DNA of 64,000 nucleotides, taken from contig JAUHYL010000014.1 of assembly GCA_030426545.1 (NCBI GenBank), positions 1 through 64,000 of the forward strand. The letters run 5' to 3'. Position numbers and translations under genes: made by a program. Source of the DNA: Gammaproteobacteria bacterium. GTDB taxonomy: Bacteria > Pseudomonadota > Gammaproteobacteria > Pseudomonadales > Halieaceae. Below are positions 21,224 to 30,040 of this stretch, one piece after another; position 1 is the first letter of the stretch; the number at the start of each line of letters is the position of its first letter. A model generated the notes under the pieces. It worked only from the letters and a program-made list of their open reading frames with translations. It made no database searches and was not told where the DNA came from.

Positions 21224-21549
21224 CGCGGTATGTGGCCGTCGCTCGCGGAAGGTGGTGCCGCGGCGGCGCCGATCGCCCGGGGTTTCATGCCGCCTGGTGG
21301 GTCCTGATTAATTGGCCGACGATAGCCGGCGTTTGGACGATTTTCGCGCCCTTTTCGATGTGCACGTGCTCATCATACCCAGTGCAGCCACGCCGATTTG
21401 CGTCCCCGGGGCAATTTTTTTGGTTGGTTTATGTGAACCCCGTCTCGTAATTCAGGCCTAATGGGTAATTGTCACTATTTTTTTACATTAACCCGGTGCC
21501 CGGTGGTCTATATTTTAGGAGCTGAATGTTCCCATGGATGGGTGTCAGT
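21224..21549. other. Intergenic stretch before the structured leader
   Basis: I see no convincing gene here. A TTTACA (21482-21487) and a TATATT (21509-21514) are separated by 21 bases, too long for a standard sigma-70 promoter, so I only note them as a weak candidate for transcription of the hairpin region that follows. Confidence 0.3.
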
Positions 21550-21630
21550 AGGTTTCACCGACTTCGGTATCCCCCAGAGCGGTGAACCTGTTACAACCGT
21601 CCGGGGTCTCCCCGGGCGGTTGTTCTATTT
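21550..21630 (+). ncRNA. Candidate structured leader or small RNA with terminator
   Basis: Two consecutive inverted repeats can fold in the RNA. AGGTTTCACCG (21550-21560) can pair with CGGTGAACCT (21580-21589) with one bulged base. It is followed directly by a 14-bp stem (21593-21606 with 21610-21623, one G-U pair, 3-base loop) and the U-containing tract TTCTATTT. The second stem has the form of an intrinsic terminator. The element ends 290 bases before the DUF1538 gene, so it could be an independent small RNA or an attenuator for that operon. I do not recognise a known riboswitch class. Confidence 0.5.
21593..21630 (+). terminator. Strong intrinsic terminator hairpin
   Basis: A 14-bp perfect stem (one G-U pair) runs from ACAACCGTCCGGGG to CCCCGGGCGGTTGT, closed by the loop TCT and followed by TCTATTT. 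No protein gene ends just upstream (the CHASE2 gene stops 370 bases earlier), which argues that a short transcript ends here. Confidence 0.65.
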
Positions 21631-21731
21631 CCCGTCCTCCGGCTGGCCCTGCTCGTTCTGGCCCGATCGCCTCCAAACCAGAACCTGACAGGGGCTGAGC
21701 CGGCTCCCTTACTCCCAAACCCGACTGCGGA

Positions 21732-21752
21732 CTGAGGCCGAAACCGCCTCAG
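21732..21752 (+). repeat. Small inverted repeat upstream of the DUF1538 gene
   Basis: CTGAGGC (21732-21738) and GCCTCAG (21746-21752) form a perfect 7-bp stem with a 7-base loop. It lies in the GC-rich 290-base space between the terminator and the DUF1538 start and could be part of the mRNA leader. The rest of this space holds no gene that I can support. Confidence 0.4.
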
Positions 21753-21921
21753 ACGGGGCATCGTCCATGCCGGAGCGTAGGCGTGCGTGGGGCCATGGAA
21801 CAACGGTTTGACCCGCTAAATCCCCCACAAACTCGCTATAAGTGCAGAAAAAGAGCATCTCCTGCTCAAGGTTCCAGTGAAGCGTCCGACAATTCTTGCA
21901 ATAAGAAAGGATGCATTGCCC

Positions 21922-23880
21922 ATGTCTGAACCTACATCTGAAGCCGGGAGCAACCCTGTGCCCGGCGTGAATCCGGAACGCCCGGACAGTTCCCGCTTCA
22001 ATCTCGGTTGGCGCGACACGCTGCGGGTTCTCTGGCCCTACGTGAAGCGCAACTTCATGAACCAGGTCTCGGGGATCTGGTTCATCGTCACGTATCTGGT
22101 GGTATTCCAGCTTCTGATTCTGCAATTGCCCGTCAGCTATGCGCTGATGATCGGTGTCGGCATCCTGATTGTGGCCGCCGGACTGATGTTCTTTATGGAA
22201 GGCCTGCGGCTTGGCCTGATGCCGCTGGGTGAAGAAATTGGCAGTGTGCTGCCCAAGCACTCGCGAATGCCGGTCATTCTGGTGTTCGCGTTTCTGCTCG
22301 GAGTGGGTGCAACCTTTGCAGAACCGGCCATTGCGGTGCTGAAGAGCGCCGGTGCCGGCATCGCGCCTGACGCCGCGCCGCTGCTTTACTCGCTGCTGAA
22401 TGACTTTTCCGGACAACTGGTTGCCTGCGTCGGTATCGGCGTGGGCTTTGCCGTGGTACTGGGCGTATTGCGGTTCTTTTTCGCCTGGCCGCTGAAAATG
22501 CTGGCGATTCCGTCGGTGGGTGCGCTGTTGGGTGTGTCCTTTTTCTACAGCACGATTCCTCACTTAAACGATGTGCTCGGCCTGGCGTGGGACTGTGGCG
22601 CTGTTACCACCGGCCCTGTCACCGTGCCGCTGGTGCTGGCGCTGGGCATTGGTGTGTGCCGTGTGGTCAGCGCGAAGAATGGCGATGCGGGCAACTCCGG
22701 CTTCGGCATCGTCACCCTGGCGTCACTCTTTCCCATACTGGCGGTGCTGTTGCTGGCCGGTTATCACTACCTCGCGCAGGACTACTATGGCACCGCGGGA
22801 TATCAGGGCGCCGAGGTCGTGGTTGCCCAGGAAGAAGCGGCCACCAGCACCTTTGAGAAGTCGCTGCTGCCCATCAGCCACTCGGAAATGCAGGCCTACC
22901 TGCGTGACGGTGAACTGCCAGAGGGTTACCGCTTTTCCTTCGAGGGCGGCGCGGCAGAACTGGTCGATGGACGCATAGTGGTCGCTGACCCCACTGTCGT
23001 CATTGAAAAACAGTACCTGCGTCCGTTTGCCTTCGTCGGCCAGGAGCACTGGGATACCAGCGTGCCGATGCTGGAGCGCTGGAAGAGCGCCATGATGGAT
23101 GCGTTGCGGGCAATCATTCCGCTGTGTGTCTTCCTCTATCTGGTGTTGCGCATGTTGCTCAAACAGAAGCTGGATCCGAGAAACGACGTGGGTGTAGGCA
23201 TTACGTTTGCGTTTGTGGGTATGGCCTTGTTCGGCCTGGGTATCGCCATCGGGCTGACACCCCTGGGGGCACAGCTTGGCAGCAATGTTCCTATCGCGTT
23301 TGCGGAAATCGTTCCCTGGGGTCTGGATCACCGGGAGGGCCCGCTGTTTGCCGGGCACGGTGGCAAGTTGATGGCAATCGGTTTCGCGTTTTTCCTCGGC
23401 TACGGGGCTACGCTGGCCGAGCCTGCTTTGAATGCGCTGGGAGAGACCGTCGAGCGGTTGACCGTGGGCGCATTTCGCAAAAAGTTGCTGATGCAGAGCG
23501 TCGCGCTGGGCGTTGGCATGGGGATTGCCGCCGGGATCATGAAGATAGCTTACAACCTGCCGCTGTTCTGGTTGCTGCTGCCGCCTTACCTGCTGGTATT
23601 GGTTCTCACGATTAAAGCCCCCCACGATTTCGTCAATTTCAGCTGGGACAGTGCGGGCGTTACCACGGGACCGATTACGGTGCCGCTGGTGCTGGCAATG
23701 GGCCTGGGTGTGGGCGCGAATGTGCCGGGTGTGAGTGATGGCTTTGGCATTCTCGCCCTCGCCTCGGTGGGCCCCATACTGACAGTCCTGACCGTGGGCC
23801 TCTATACGCAGCGCCAACGCCGCCTGGACGCTGAAGAACCACAAACCACCCTGACACCGGTAGAGGAGTTAGCGGGATGA
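21922..23880 (+). CDS. DUF1538 family membrane protein with internal duplication
   Basis: This is a 652-residue integral membrane protein built from two homologous halves. Each half has a GATFAEPA/GATLAEPA motif (LGVGATFAEPAIAVL and LGYGATLAEPALNAL) and a second signature, VTTGPVTVPLVLALGIGV or VTTGPITVPLVLAMGLGV. These repeats are the hallmark of DUF1538, a family of unknown substrate that looks like an inverted-repeat transporter. An in-frame GTG at 21877 is possible, but the ATG at 21922 (N-terminus MSEPTSEAG) seems likelier. Its TGA overlaps the start of the PII-like gene as ATGA, implying coupled translation. Confidence 0.85.
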   Translation: MSEPTSEAGSNPVPGVNPERPDSSRFNLGWRDTLRVLWPYVKRNFMNQVSGIWFIVTYLVVFQLLILQLPVSYALMIGVGILIVAAGLMFFMEGLRLGLMPLGEEIGSVLPKHSRMPVILVFAFLLGVGATFAEPAIAVLKSAGAGIAPDAAPLLYSLLNDFSGQLVACVGIGVGFAVVLGVLRFFFAWPLKMLAIPSVGALLGVSFFYSTIPHLNDVLGLAWDCGAVTTGPVTVPLVLALGIGVCRVVSAKNGDAGNSGFGIVTLASLFPILAVLLLAGYHYLAQDYYGTAGYQGAEVVVAQEEAATSTFEKSLLPISHSEMQAYLRDGELPEGYRFSFEGGAAELVDGRIVVADPTVVIEKQYLRPFAFVGQEHWDTSVPMLERWKSAMMDALRAIIPLCVFLYLVLRMLLKQKLDPRNDVGVGITFAFVGMALFGLGIAIGLTPLGAQLGSNVPIAFAEIVPWGLDHREGPLFAGHGGKLMAIGFAFFLGYGATLAEPALNALGETVERLTVGAFRKKLLMQSVALGVGMGIAAGIMKIAYNLPLFWLLLPPYLLVLVLTIKAPHDFVNFSWDSAGVTTGPITVPLVLAMGLGVGANVPGVSDGFGILALASVGPILTVLTVGLYTQRQRRLDAEEPQTTLTPVEELAG

Positions 23881-25052
23881 TCAAACTGAATCACGCATCG
23901 TCTGTTGTTACAGCCATTCTTCCACGCAGCGCTGCGCCCGAGGCGGTCGATGCCCTGCGCGACTCGCTTGGGTTGGGAGTGCTGTCGTGGGACGCGCGCG
24001 GCACGCTGCTGCAGGACCAGTGGTGGAAACGCTGGGTACCGCCCATCAGCCCCGCCAAGACCATGCTGCAGTTGCTTGCTCCCAGCCATGAGGTAGACGC
24101 TGTGGAGCGCACAATTATCCAGGCAGCGAATCTGGACAAGCAGTCCACCGGGGCGATTTACTCCACCCCTTGTATGCAGGCCTATATGGGCGACGACTTT
24201 ACGGCGTGGCAGGCAGATTGGCTGGACTCGGATGAATCCGAGCCGGTGGCCATGCCCGAAAACCTGGCCGCTATCCACTGCATCGTCGGGCACCAGGATT
24301 CCGAGCGTATCTGCAAGGCCGCAATCAACGCCGGCGCTCACGGGCCGGTCATCTATTACAGTGAAGGACGCGGACTGCGTGACCGCCTCGGCTGGCTGCG
24401 CATCACCAAGGAGCCGGAGAAAGAAGTCCTCACCGTGATAACCGAGGAAGATGACGCGGATGCCGTGTTCGATGCCATGGCCGATGCCGGCAACCTGCAC
24501 CTTCCCGGCCGCGGATTCATGTACATCCACCCGATTTCCAAGGGCATGTTCAACCTGCGCAGCCGCAGTACGCACCAGCACCACACCGCGAGTATGCAGC
24601 AGATGGTCAGTGCTATTGATCACCTTGCCGGGCACAGTCACTGGCGTGATTCCAGCGTGGTCAATATCGATGGCCAGGCGAGGGCGGCCGGCCTGGGGAA
24701 CATTTCACCCATCGTCGAGCTGAACAATCAGGTGTGCCTGTCCACCATTTGCCATCGCGAGGATGCGTCTGCGCTGATGGACATCATGCTCGAGGCGGGC
24801 GCGCCTGGGCTCAACTTCAATTTTGCGCGCTATAGCGAAGGCACTGAAGTGCGTTCAAGCAGCCGGGCGCAACTGAGCCAGGAGTACGCCAGCCTGCGCT
24901 GTATTACCCATAGTGAAACCGCCGAGGAAATCTGCCGTCTGCTCTCCGTGGCGTCCAGCCAGCGACACATCACAGACTTCTGCGCCTATCTGGTGAAAGC
25001 GCCCCGGGTTGCTACCTATGTGCCCGGTAAGCGTGATTACCGGGCTGCGTAG
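23877..25052 (+). CDS. Protein with three PII-like repeats
   Basis: The 391 residues contain about three tandem copies of a PII/GlnB-like ferredoxin fold, roughly residues 10-100, 131-222 and 283-375. The middle copy is clearest. It has a strand with AIHCIVGHQDSERICKAAIN, an Ala/Gly-rich loop, KEVLTVITEEDDADAVFDAM and GRGFMYIHPI, which resembles the GRGF...P C-terminal motif of PII proteins. The ATG overlaps the stop of the DUF1538 gene. By analogy with PII control of transporters such as AmtB and SbtA, it probably senses a nucleotide or ion state and gates the DUF1538 protein; that is inference. Confidence 0.7.
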   Translation: MIKLNHASSVVTAILPRSAAPEAVDALRDSLGLGVLSWDARGTLLQDQWWKRWVPPISPAKTMLQLLAPSHEVDAVERTIIQAANLDKQSTGAIYSTPCMQAYMGDDFTAWQADWLDSDESEPVAMPENLAAIHCIVGHQDSERICKAAINAGAHGPVIYYSEGRGLRDRLGWLRITKEPEKEVLTVITEEDDADAVFDAMADAGNLHLPGRGFMYIHPISKGMFNLRSRSTHQHHTASMQQMVSAIDHLAGHSHWRDSSVVNIDGQARAAGLGNISPIVELNNQVCLSTICHREDASALMDIMLEAGAPGLNFNFARYSEGTEVRSSSRAQLSQEYASLRCITHSETAEEICRLLSVASSQRHITDFCAYLVKAPRVATYVPGKRDYRAA

Positions 25053-25864
25053 TCTCCGCCTCCAAACGATACGGCGAGTGATCCGTGGGCGAGGGTTGAT
25101 GTAGAGACCAATGCGCGGGAGACGTTAAGGGCACACAAGTACCTTACCGCCTAATCTCTTGTAGCTAATCGATGTTTAGCGAATTGGTTCTTTGGCACTC
25201 GCTCGAGGAATATTTTCCCTTACCACTATTGCGTTACCTGAATCGTGTTATTTTTTGCCTAGAGTAGTGGGCCCAAGTCTAGTGGCTTCAGCCCCATGCT
25301 GGCGACGGGTCAGTCATTTCAGCCCCTGCATGACCTGCGGAACTCTGTTCGCGCCGACACGGTTGGGCATGGCCGCGCAGCGGGAGAGAAATTGTGCGTA
25401 GCGGAGGTCAACCTTCAGGCTTGTTCGAGCCGATTGGGGGAGGCGATTGACGATGCTCAATTACCGTAATTGCCAAGTGTCTCCCCGCACGTGGCGACAG
25501 GGTGTCAGCCACCACGTCGGCCTGGAGTTGCTGTCAGAATTTTATACAAATGAGGGTCTTTACTGAGACGCTTATCTCTCCCCGACGTCATAACTACCTG
25601 CGAAACAAGGCTTTGTTCTGTGCTGGCTCGGTATTTGCAAAACTGCCATCCATTAATGAGCAGAGAACGACTTTTGGTCTGACTTAAACAATAACCATAA
25701 GGGAGCGGTAGTGGGCCTGTGGTTTCTTCTTTACGGAAGGGCTTGCTCACCTTCCAGGTACTCTGTTGTTGCTTCTTCCTCCCTGTTCGGGTGGCGATTG
25801 GCCCAAAGGTCGGCGCCACTTCAGCACCAGCACTAAATTTGAGAATTAACTCCGGAGATAGCAG
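25053..25864. other. Long intergenic region without a supported gene
   Basis: These 812 bases separate the PII-like gene from the subtilase gene. Base composition falls toward the right. Short open frames exist on both strands (for example 25192-25401 and 25502-25687 on +), but none has a convincing start signal or recognisable product. The subtilase promoter presumably lies in the last 200 bases, with CCGGAG just before its ATG. Confidence 0.5.
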
Positions 25865-28800
25865 ATGCGTATTCTCTTTCAAACCGTTCTGGCCGCAATG
25901 CTCATCGTTGGGAGTAATTTGGCGTACTCCCAGTGCGCTGGGCCAATTCCACTACTGTGCGATGCGGATGGCGACTTCGATATAGATTCGGATGATATTT
26001 TTGCGATAAGTGCTGCAAAGGGGGCCCTTTCGTCTGGTCCGGGTGACATTCGTGATATCGATGGAGATGGCGTCATCACTTTGCTGGATGCGCGGCAGTG
26101 TGTAGCGAGGTGCGAGGAGAGTCTGTGTGTAGATCCAACGGCGAGCCTGATCTCTGTTCCCGATGTTGTTGGTTTGCCTCAGGTGTCAGCGGAAAGTGAC
26201 ATCATTGCGGCAGGCCTGACGGTAGGCACTGTCTCTACCGCTGTAAGTACCATTGTTCCGGTAGGTAGCGTGATCAGTCAAAGTCCTGCAGCAAGTGCTC
26301 TGGTGCTGCAGGATAGTGCTGTTGACCTCGTCGTGTCATTAGGACCAGCCCTGATAACAACCCCTGATGTCGTTGGACTGTCGCAGGCAGTTGCAGGAAG
26401 CGATATCGTCGCTGCGGGCCTTGTGGTTGGCGCAGTCTCAACGGCCACTAGTGGCAGCGTTCCCCCCGGTGAAGTGATAAGCCAGAATCCTCCCGCCGGT
26501 GCGCAGGTTGCTCCGGGTAGTTCGATTGATCTGATTGTTTCTCTGGGTGTAGTTCTGACTTCGATACCTGATGTTGTGGGCTTGTCACAAACGGCGGCGG
26601 AGGTTGACATTACGCTAGCGGGCCTCGTGGTTGGCGCAGTCTCAACGGCCACTAGTGGCAGCGTTCCCCCCGGTGAAGTGATAAGCCAGAATCCTCCCGC
26701 CGGCATTACCGTTGCGCCGGGTAGTTCAATTGACCTAGTGGTCTCGCTGGGTGCCGCTCTGATCGCTACGCCTGACGTTGTAGGCTTGTCGCAAACGGCA
26801 GCGGAAGCTGGCCTTGTGGGAGCGGACCTTGTGGTAGGCACTGTCTCCACTTCGAACAGCAGTAGTGTTCCAGCCGGCGACGTGATCAGCCAGAATCCTG
26901 CCTCAGGCGCGCTGGTTGCTCCAGGTAGTTCTGTTGATTTGGTGGTGTCGCTGGGTGCCGCTTTGATTTCAATGCCTGACGTTGTGGGCTTGTCGCAATC
27001 GGCGGCGGAAGCTGAGATTACTCGAGTCGGCCTCGTGGTAGGCACCATCTCTACTGTCAATAGCAGTAGTATTCCCGCTGGAGACGTCATCAGTCAGGGT
27101 ACCGCCGCTGGCGCACTGGTTGCACCGGGTATTGCGGTTGATCTTGTTGTCTCTCTGGGTAGTAGCTCAGAAGTCCCTTCTATTGACGCCAATGGTGATG
27201 GCGTAATTGACTCGTTGGACGTCTCTCTGATCGAGGACTGCGAATCTGTGCAAACGACGTTACAGCCCGAGTGTGAGTATCTGGACGTCGATGGGAATGG
27301 CATGGTTGATGCCGAAGAGGTCGGCGACGTACTGGCTAGGCTTAGTGCAGCAACGTATGACGCCGATGTTAATGAAGATGGAGAAATCAATTCATCTGAT
27401 CTGACGTTTGTAAACAGCTGCTTCGGACTCGACATCTCAGTAAATGATAACTGTGTGCCAGCCGATATAGACGGAGATTCCGTCATTGACGATGTGGACG
27501 TGAGTATTGTCACGGCTAGACTTGGAGAAACAGGGCTCCCGTTTATGCGGCCCGCTGATACGACGCGGCTGATCGCAACCACTACGGGTGAAGTTCTGGC
27601 GAATCGAATACAAGTGTTGCTAAATGACCCCAGCCGTTCGGAGGCAGATGCTCTTGCCGCGTCAGTCGGTGGTAGCTTAGCGGGTTATTTGCCAGCCATT
27701 GGCTATTTCACCATTGAATTTCCGGATGACCTGACGCCCGCCGAGATAGATTTCGCGGTGCAAACAACGAGCAGCAGCCCATTGGTTGCTGTCGCTTCCC
27801 CCGCGACTTTGGCTGCACTATCTTCCTTTGTGAGTGACCTCGATAGCGAGGGCGATCCGAACGAACAAGATGCATATGACCTGATTCGACTTCGTCAGGC
27901 ATGGGCGACACTGGATGCCTTATCACCCGGGTTATCGAAGGTGGGCGTTGGTGTAGTCGATACCGGTCTACTGCCACATCGAGAGCTGCCAGCAGCACGC
28001 GTGACTGGCAGTCGGCCTTCTAGCGCCGTAGACAGTTTGTTGCGCAGGATTTGCGGGCTTCCCGGGCTGTGTCCAGCTATTGAAGCGCAGATAGTTCATG
28101 GTACTTTCGTTGCATCGATCATCGCGGCGGACAACAAGGATGACCTGTCTTCGGTCACCGAATTTTCGGGTGTTGCCGGCGGATATCTGGGTAGCAAGCT
28201 CCGAACCAGGGTAACACGTATCGAAAGCTTCGAATCAGGTGACATTCTAAATGCGATAGCCAAAGCCGCCGCGGATCCCAATACGCTCGTGGTTAATGTT
28301 TCTCTTGGAGGTTCGCTATGCACCGCTGTTGGTCGCACGACAGCTTGCGCGCAGCCCTCCGGATTCTTTGCCTTTACCACTACACTGAGACTAATTGTAC
28401 GCCAGTATTCAACGAAGCTCTTTGTGTTCAGCGCAGGCAATGACAGTATTGATGTTCTGGGAAATGCCTTCGCTACGCTGAACAGCGAACCCAATGTGAT
28501 GGTGGTGGCAGGCCTGGACAGCTCTGGCCGGGGCCGTGATAGTGCATCCAATGGCCAAGTCACACCTGGAACGGTCAGCATGGGTGCGCCGTTTTCCGTT
28601 TACGGTGCCAGCAAGAACATCATTCTTACTACATCTACGTATGAATACTCAGGCGGTACGAGTTTCTCTGCACCCATGGTGGCAGGGGCGGCAGCGCTTG
28701 CGATGAGCCTCGACAAATCGCTTAAGAATAATCCGTCGGGCTTGAAATCCGTGCTCGAAAATTCAGCAAGTCCCATCCCGGACACCTCGGTTGCCGGCCG

Positions 28801-29446
28801 CCGGCTCAATATGTGCGGCGTGGTAGAGCGCGCACTTTCGATTAGCTCCACGACTTTTACGGAGAATTTCGATTCCATACTGGTTCCGTTTGATAACACG
28901 CGCCCTCAACTCACTCGGTTCTCAATCGAGGACAATGTGAACAATGTTCGCTATCTGAATACGCGACTCTCCAGTTTAGCTGGGGGACTGCTACCCCCTT
29001 CATCCGGGCCCAATGCAGTTGACCAGGCTTTTTACAGACGCTCACAGGGAAAGATTGGGCAGCCTATTGTTGTGATCGCCAAGGATTGCGGTTGGACGAA
29101 AGTGACGTTCCGCTATGCGCGCGTACCGGATTTTTTCGTAACTGCATATGCCGGCAAATTGCCTGACGATTTGGCTTCTTCATTCTGGAACAGACTGGAG
29201 ACACGTCCTGGAATACAGGCGCAGCCCGGGGGGCTTACCACGGCGGATTTGCCGGAGGTCGCCGGACTCCGTCTACTTGACTCACAACGGGTACCCAGTA
29301 GAGCCGGCGGATCCATGGGCACAGTCACCATTGCGGCCCCGCCCGGTGAAAAAATTGACTTCCTCCTTATCGGCGGGCAAGACAGCTTCCCCACCTCAGG
29401 TTTCTACTCGGCAGTCGGCATCGACGACATAGTCTTCGAAAAATAG
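25865..29446 (+). CDS. Exported subtilase (S8) with dockerin-like and PASTA repeats
   Basis: This 1193-residue protein has a signal peptide (about 1-22). Two dockerin/EF-hand-like repeats (DADGDFDIDSDD, DIDGDGVITLLD) come first, then five PASTA-type repeats (about residues 96-430, each opening PDVVGL and ending VVSLG or similar). Four more dockerin-like repeats follow (DANGDGVIDSLD, DVDGNGMVDAEE, DVNEDGEINSSD, DIDGDSVIDDVD). A propeptide-like segment (about 570-650) and the S8 protease come next, with catalytic Asp699 (VVDTG), His745 (HGTFVA) and Ser933 (GTSFSAPMVAGAA). The last 200 residues look beta-rich. Known dockerin and PASTA domains bind partners or cell wall, so it is probably a surface or secreted protease. 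Placing these repeats upstream of the propeptide is odd. Confidence 0.88.
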   Translation: MRILFQTVLAAMLIVGSNLAYSQCAGPIPLLCDADGDFDIDSDDIFAISAAKGALSSGPGDIRDIDGDGVITLLDARQCVARCEESLCVDPTASLISVPDVVGLPQVSAESDIIAAGLTVGTVSTAVSTIVPVGSVISQSPAASALVLQDSAVDLVVSLGPALITTPDVVGLSQAVAGSDIVAAGLVVGAVSTATSGSVPPGEVISQNPPAGAQVAPGSSIDLIVSLGVVLTSIPDVVGLSQTAAEVDITLAGLVVGAVSTATSGSVPPGEVISQNPPAGITVAPGSSIDLVVSLGAALIATPDVVGLSQTAAEAGLVGADLVVGTVSTSNSSSVPAGDVISQNPASGALVAPGSSVDLVVSLGAALISMPDVVGLSQSAAEAEITRVGLVVGTISTVNSSSIPAGDVISQGTAAGALVAPGIAVDLVVSLGSSSEVPSIDANGDGVIDSLDVSLIEDCESVQTTLQPECEYLDVDGNGMVDAEEVGDVLARLSAATYDADVNEDGEINSSDLTFVNSCFGLDISVNDNCVPADIDGDSVIDDVDVSIVTARLGETGLPFMRPADTTRLIATTTGEVLANRIQVLLNDPSRSEADALAASVGGSLAGYLPAIGYFTIEFPDDLTPAEIDFAVQTTSSSPLVAVASPATLAALSSFVSDLDSEGDPNEQDAYDLIRLRQAWATLDALSPGLSKVGVGVVDTGLLPHRELPAARVTGSRPSSAVDSLLRRICGLPGLCPAIEAQIVHGTFVASIIAADNKDDLSSVTEFSGVAGGYLGSKLRTRVTRIESFESGDILNAIAKAAADPNTLVVNVSLGGSLCTAVGRTTACAQPSGFFAFTTTLRLIVRQYSTKLFVFSAGNDSIDVLGNAFATLNSEPNVMVVAGLDSSGRGRDSASNGQVTPGTVSMGAPFSVYGASKNIILTTSTYEYSGGTSFSAPMVAGAAALAMSLDKSLKNNPSGLKSVLENSASPIPDTSVAGRRLNMCGVVERALSISSTTFTENFDSILVPFDNTRPQLTRFSIEDNVNNVRYLNTRLSSLAGGLLPPSSGPNAVDQAFYRRSQGKIGQPIVVIAKDCGWTKVTFRYARVPDFFVTAYAGKLPDDLASSFWNRLETRPGIQAQPGGLTTADLPEVAGLRLLDSQRVPSRAGGSMGTVTIAAPPGEKIDFLLIGGQDSFPTSGFYSAVGIDDIVFEK
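26423..26499 (+). repeat. 77-bp direct repeat, copy 1 (PASTA repeat 2)
   Basis: This segment is identical base for base to 26627-26703, inside the second and third PASTA repeats of the subtilase gene. The flanking parts of the repeats differ, so the identity points to recent duplication or gene conversion. Confidence 0.85.
26627..26703 (+). repeat. 77-bp direct repeat, copy 2 (PASTA repeat 3)
   Basis: Second copy of the 77-bp identical segment, 204 bases downstream of the first and in the same reading frame. Confidence 0.85.
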
Positions 29447-29497
29447 CCTGATCGGCCCGCTCAACCTTTATGTGTTAGGCGGCTATGGCAAGTCAAT

Positions 29498-29734
29498 ATG
29501 CACGGGCTTTCTCCGGGCGCGCTTCGACCAATGTCACTTTGGGCGATTGACGGTGTTCCCCTGAAAGAAGCGCGGATTTCCCTCAGTGAGATGCCAGGAA
29601 CAAGCGATGGGATTCTCTTCTTGGGCATACGCTTTCAATTCGATCACCCGATCGAAAATGTCCCGTTAGGCTCCGTAGTGGAGCACACGACAACGGGTTC
29701 GGTCTATGTCAGTGGCAAAAGGGAATTTTTATAG
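29498..29734 (+). CDS. Small hypothetical protein
   Basis: This is a 78-residue open frame starting at an ATG without a good Shine-Dalgarno, 51 bases after the subtilase. It has no signal peptide, membrane helix or motif I recognise. It ends 58 bases before the left att repeat of the genomic island, so it could be a trimmed remnant. It may not be a real gene. Confidence 0.25.
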   Translation: MHGLSPGALRPMSLWAIDGVPLKEARISLSEMPGTSDGILFLGIRFQFDHPIENVPLGSVVEHTTTGSVYVSGKREFL

Positions 29735-29792
29735 GGATTTAGGCAGTTAGTCTCGGCAGTTGACTATAGCCTATTGATTTATTACAGAGGAG

Positions 29793-29810
29793 TGGTGCCC
29801 AGGAGAGAAC
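29793..29810 (+). other. attL-like repeat (distal copy of the tRNA-Leu 3' end)
   Basis: TGGTGCCCAGGAGAGAAC matches the tRNA-Leu 3' end at 47889-47906 except for one base. Sequence beyond it does not continue as a tRNA, so this is the separated copy left at the far junction. The surrounding 300 bases (29735-30040) hold no other feature that I can support. Confidence 0.8.
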
Positions 29811-30040
29811 CCTTTTGCCAGTTGCCTTCCGTAACGTCTTGTAACACTTCAGACTGCATACATAGGCTATTCACCAATTCGCTAGAAAAACGCCTATACA
29901 TGCTGTAACGTAGAATAACAGATTCTATGTAGGGTACAAGGTGGGAATTTGAGAATGGGTCCCAAAAATCAGAGCTTTGAGAGACTGAATTTTCAACCCT
30001 TTGTTTTTCCAACAGATAATTTCTGAGTTTAAGTCCCGTT

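Noticed and set aside
21461-21688. A 75-codon frame in the leader upstream of the DUF1538 operon
   Set aside because: It runs straight through the hairpins and terminator stem and has no start signal, so an RNA feature explains the region better.
22723-23844. A 373-codon frame opposite the DUF1538 gene
   Set aside because: It is Gln/His/Arg-rich, the usual look of an antisense frame to a hydrophobic membrane protein gene.
26423-26703. Possible CRISPR-like repeats
   Set aside because: The repeats are in-frame coding repeats of unequal length with no regular spacers; no CRISPR array or cas gene is seen anywhere in the window.
26278-27090. A repetitive frame opposite the PASTA region
   Set aside because: Its repeats simply reflect the PASTA DNA repeats on the coding strand.
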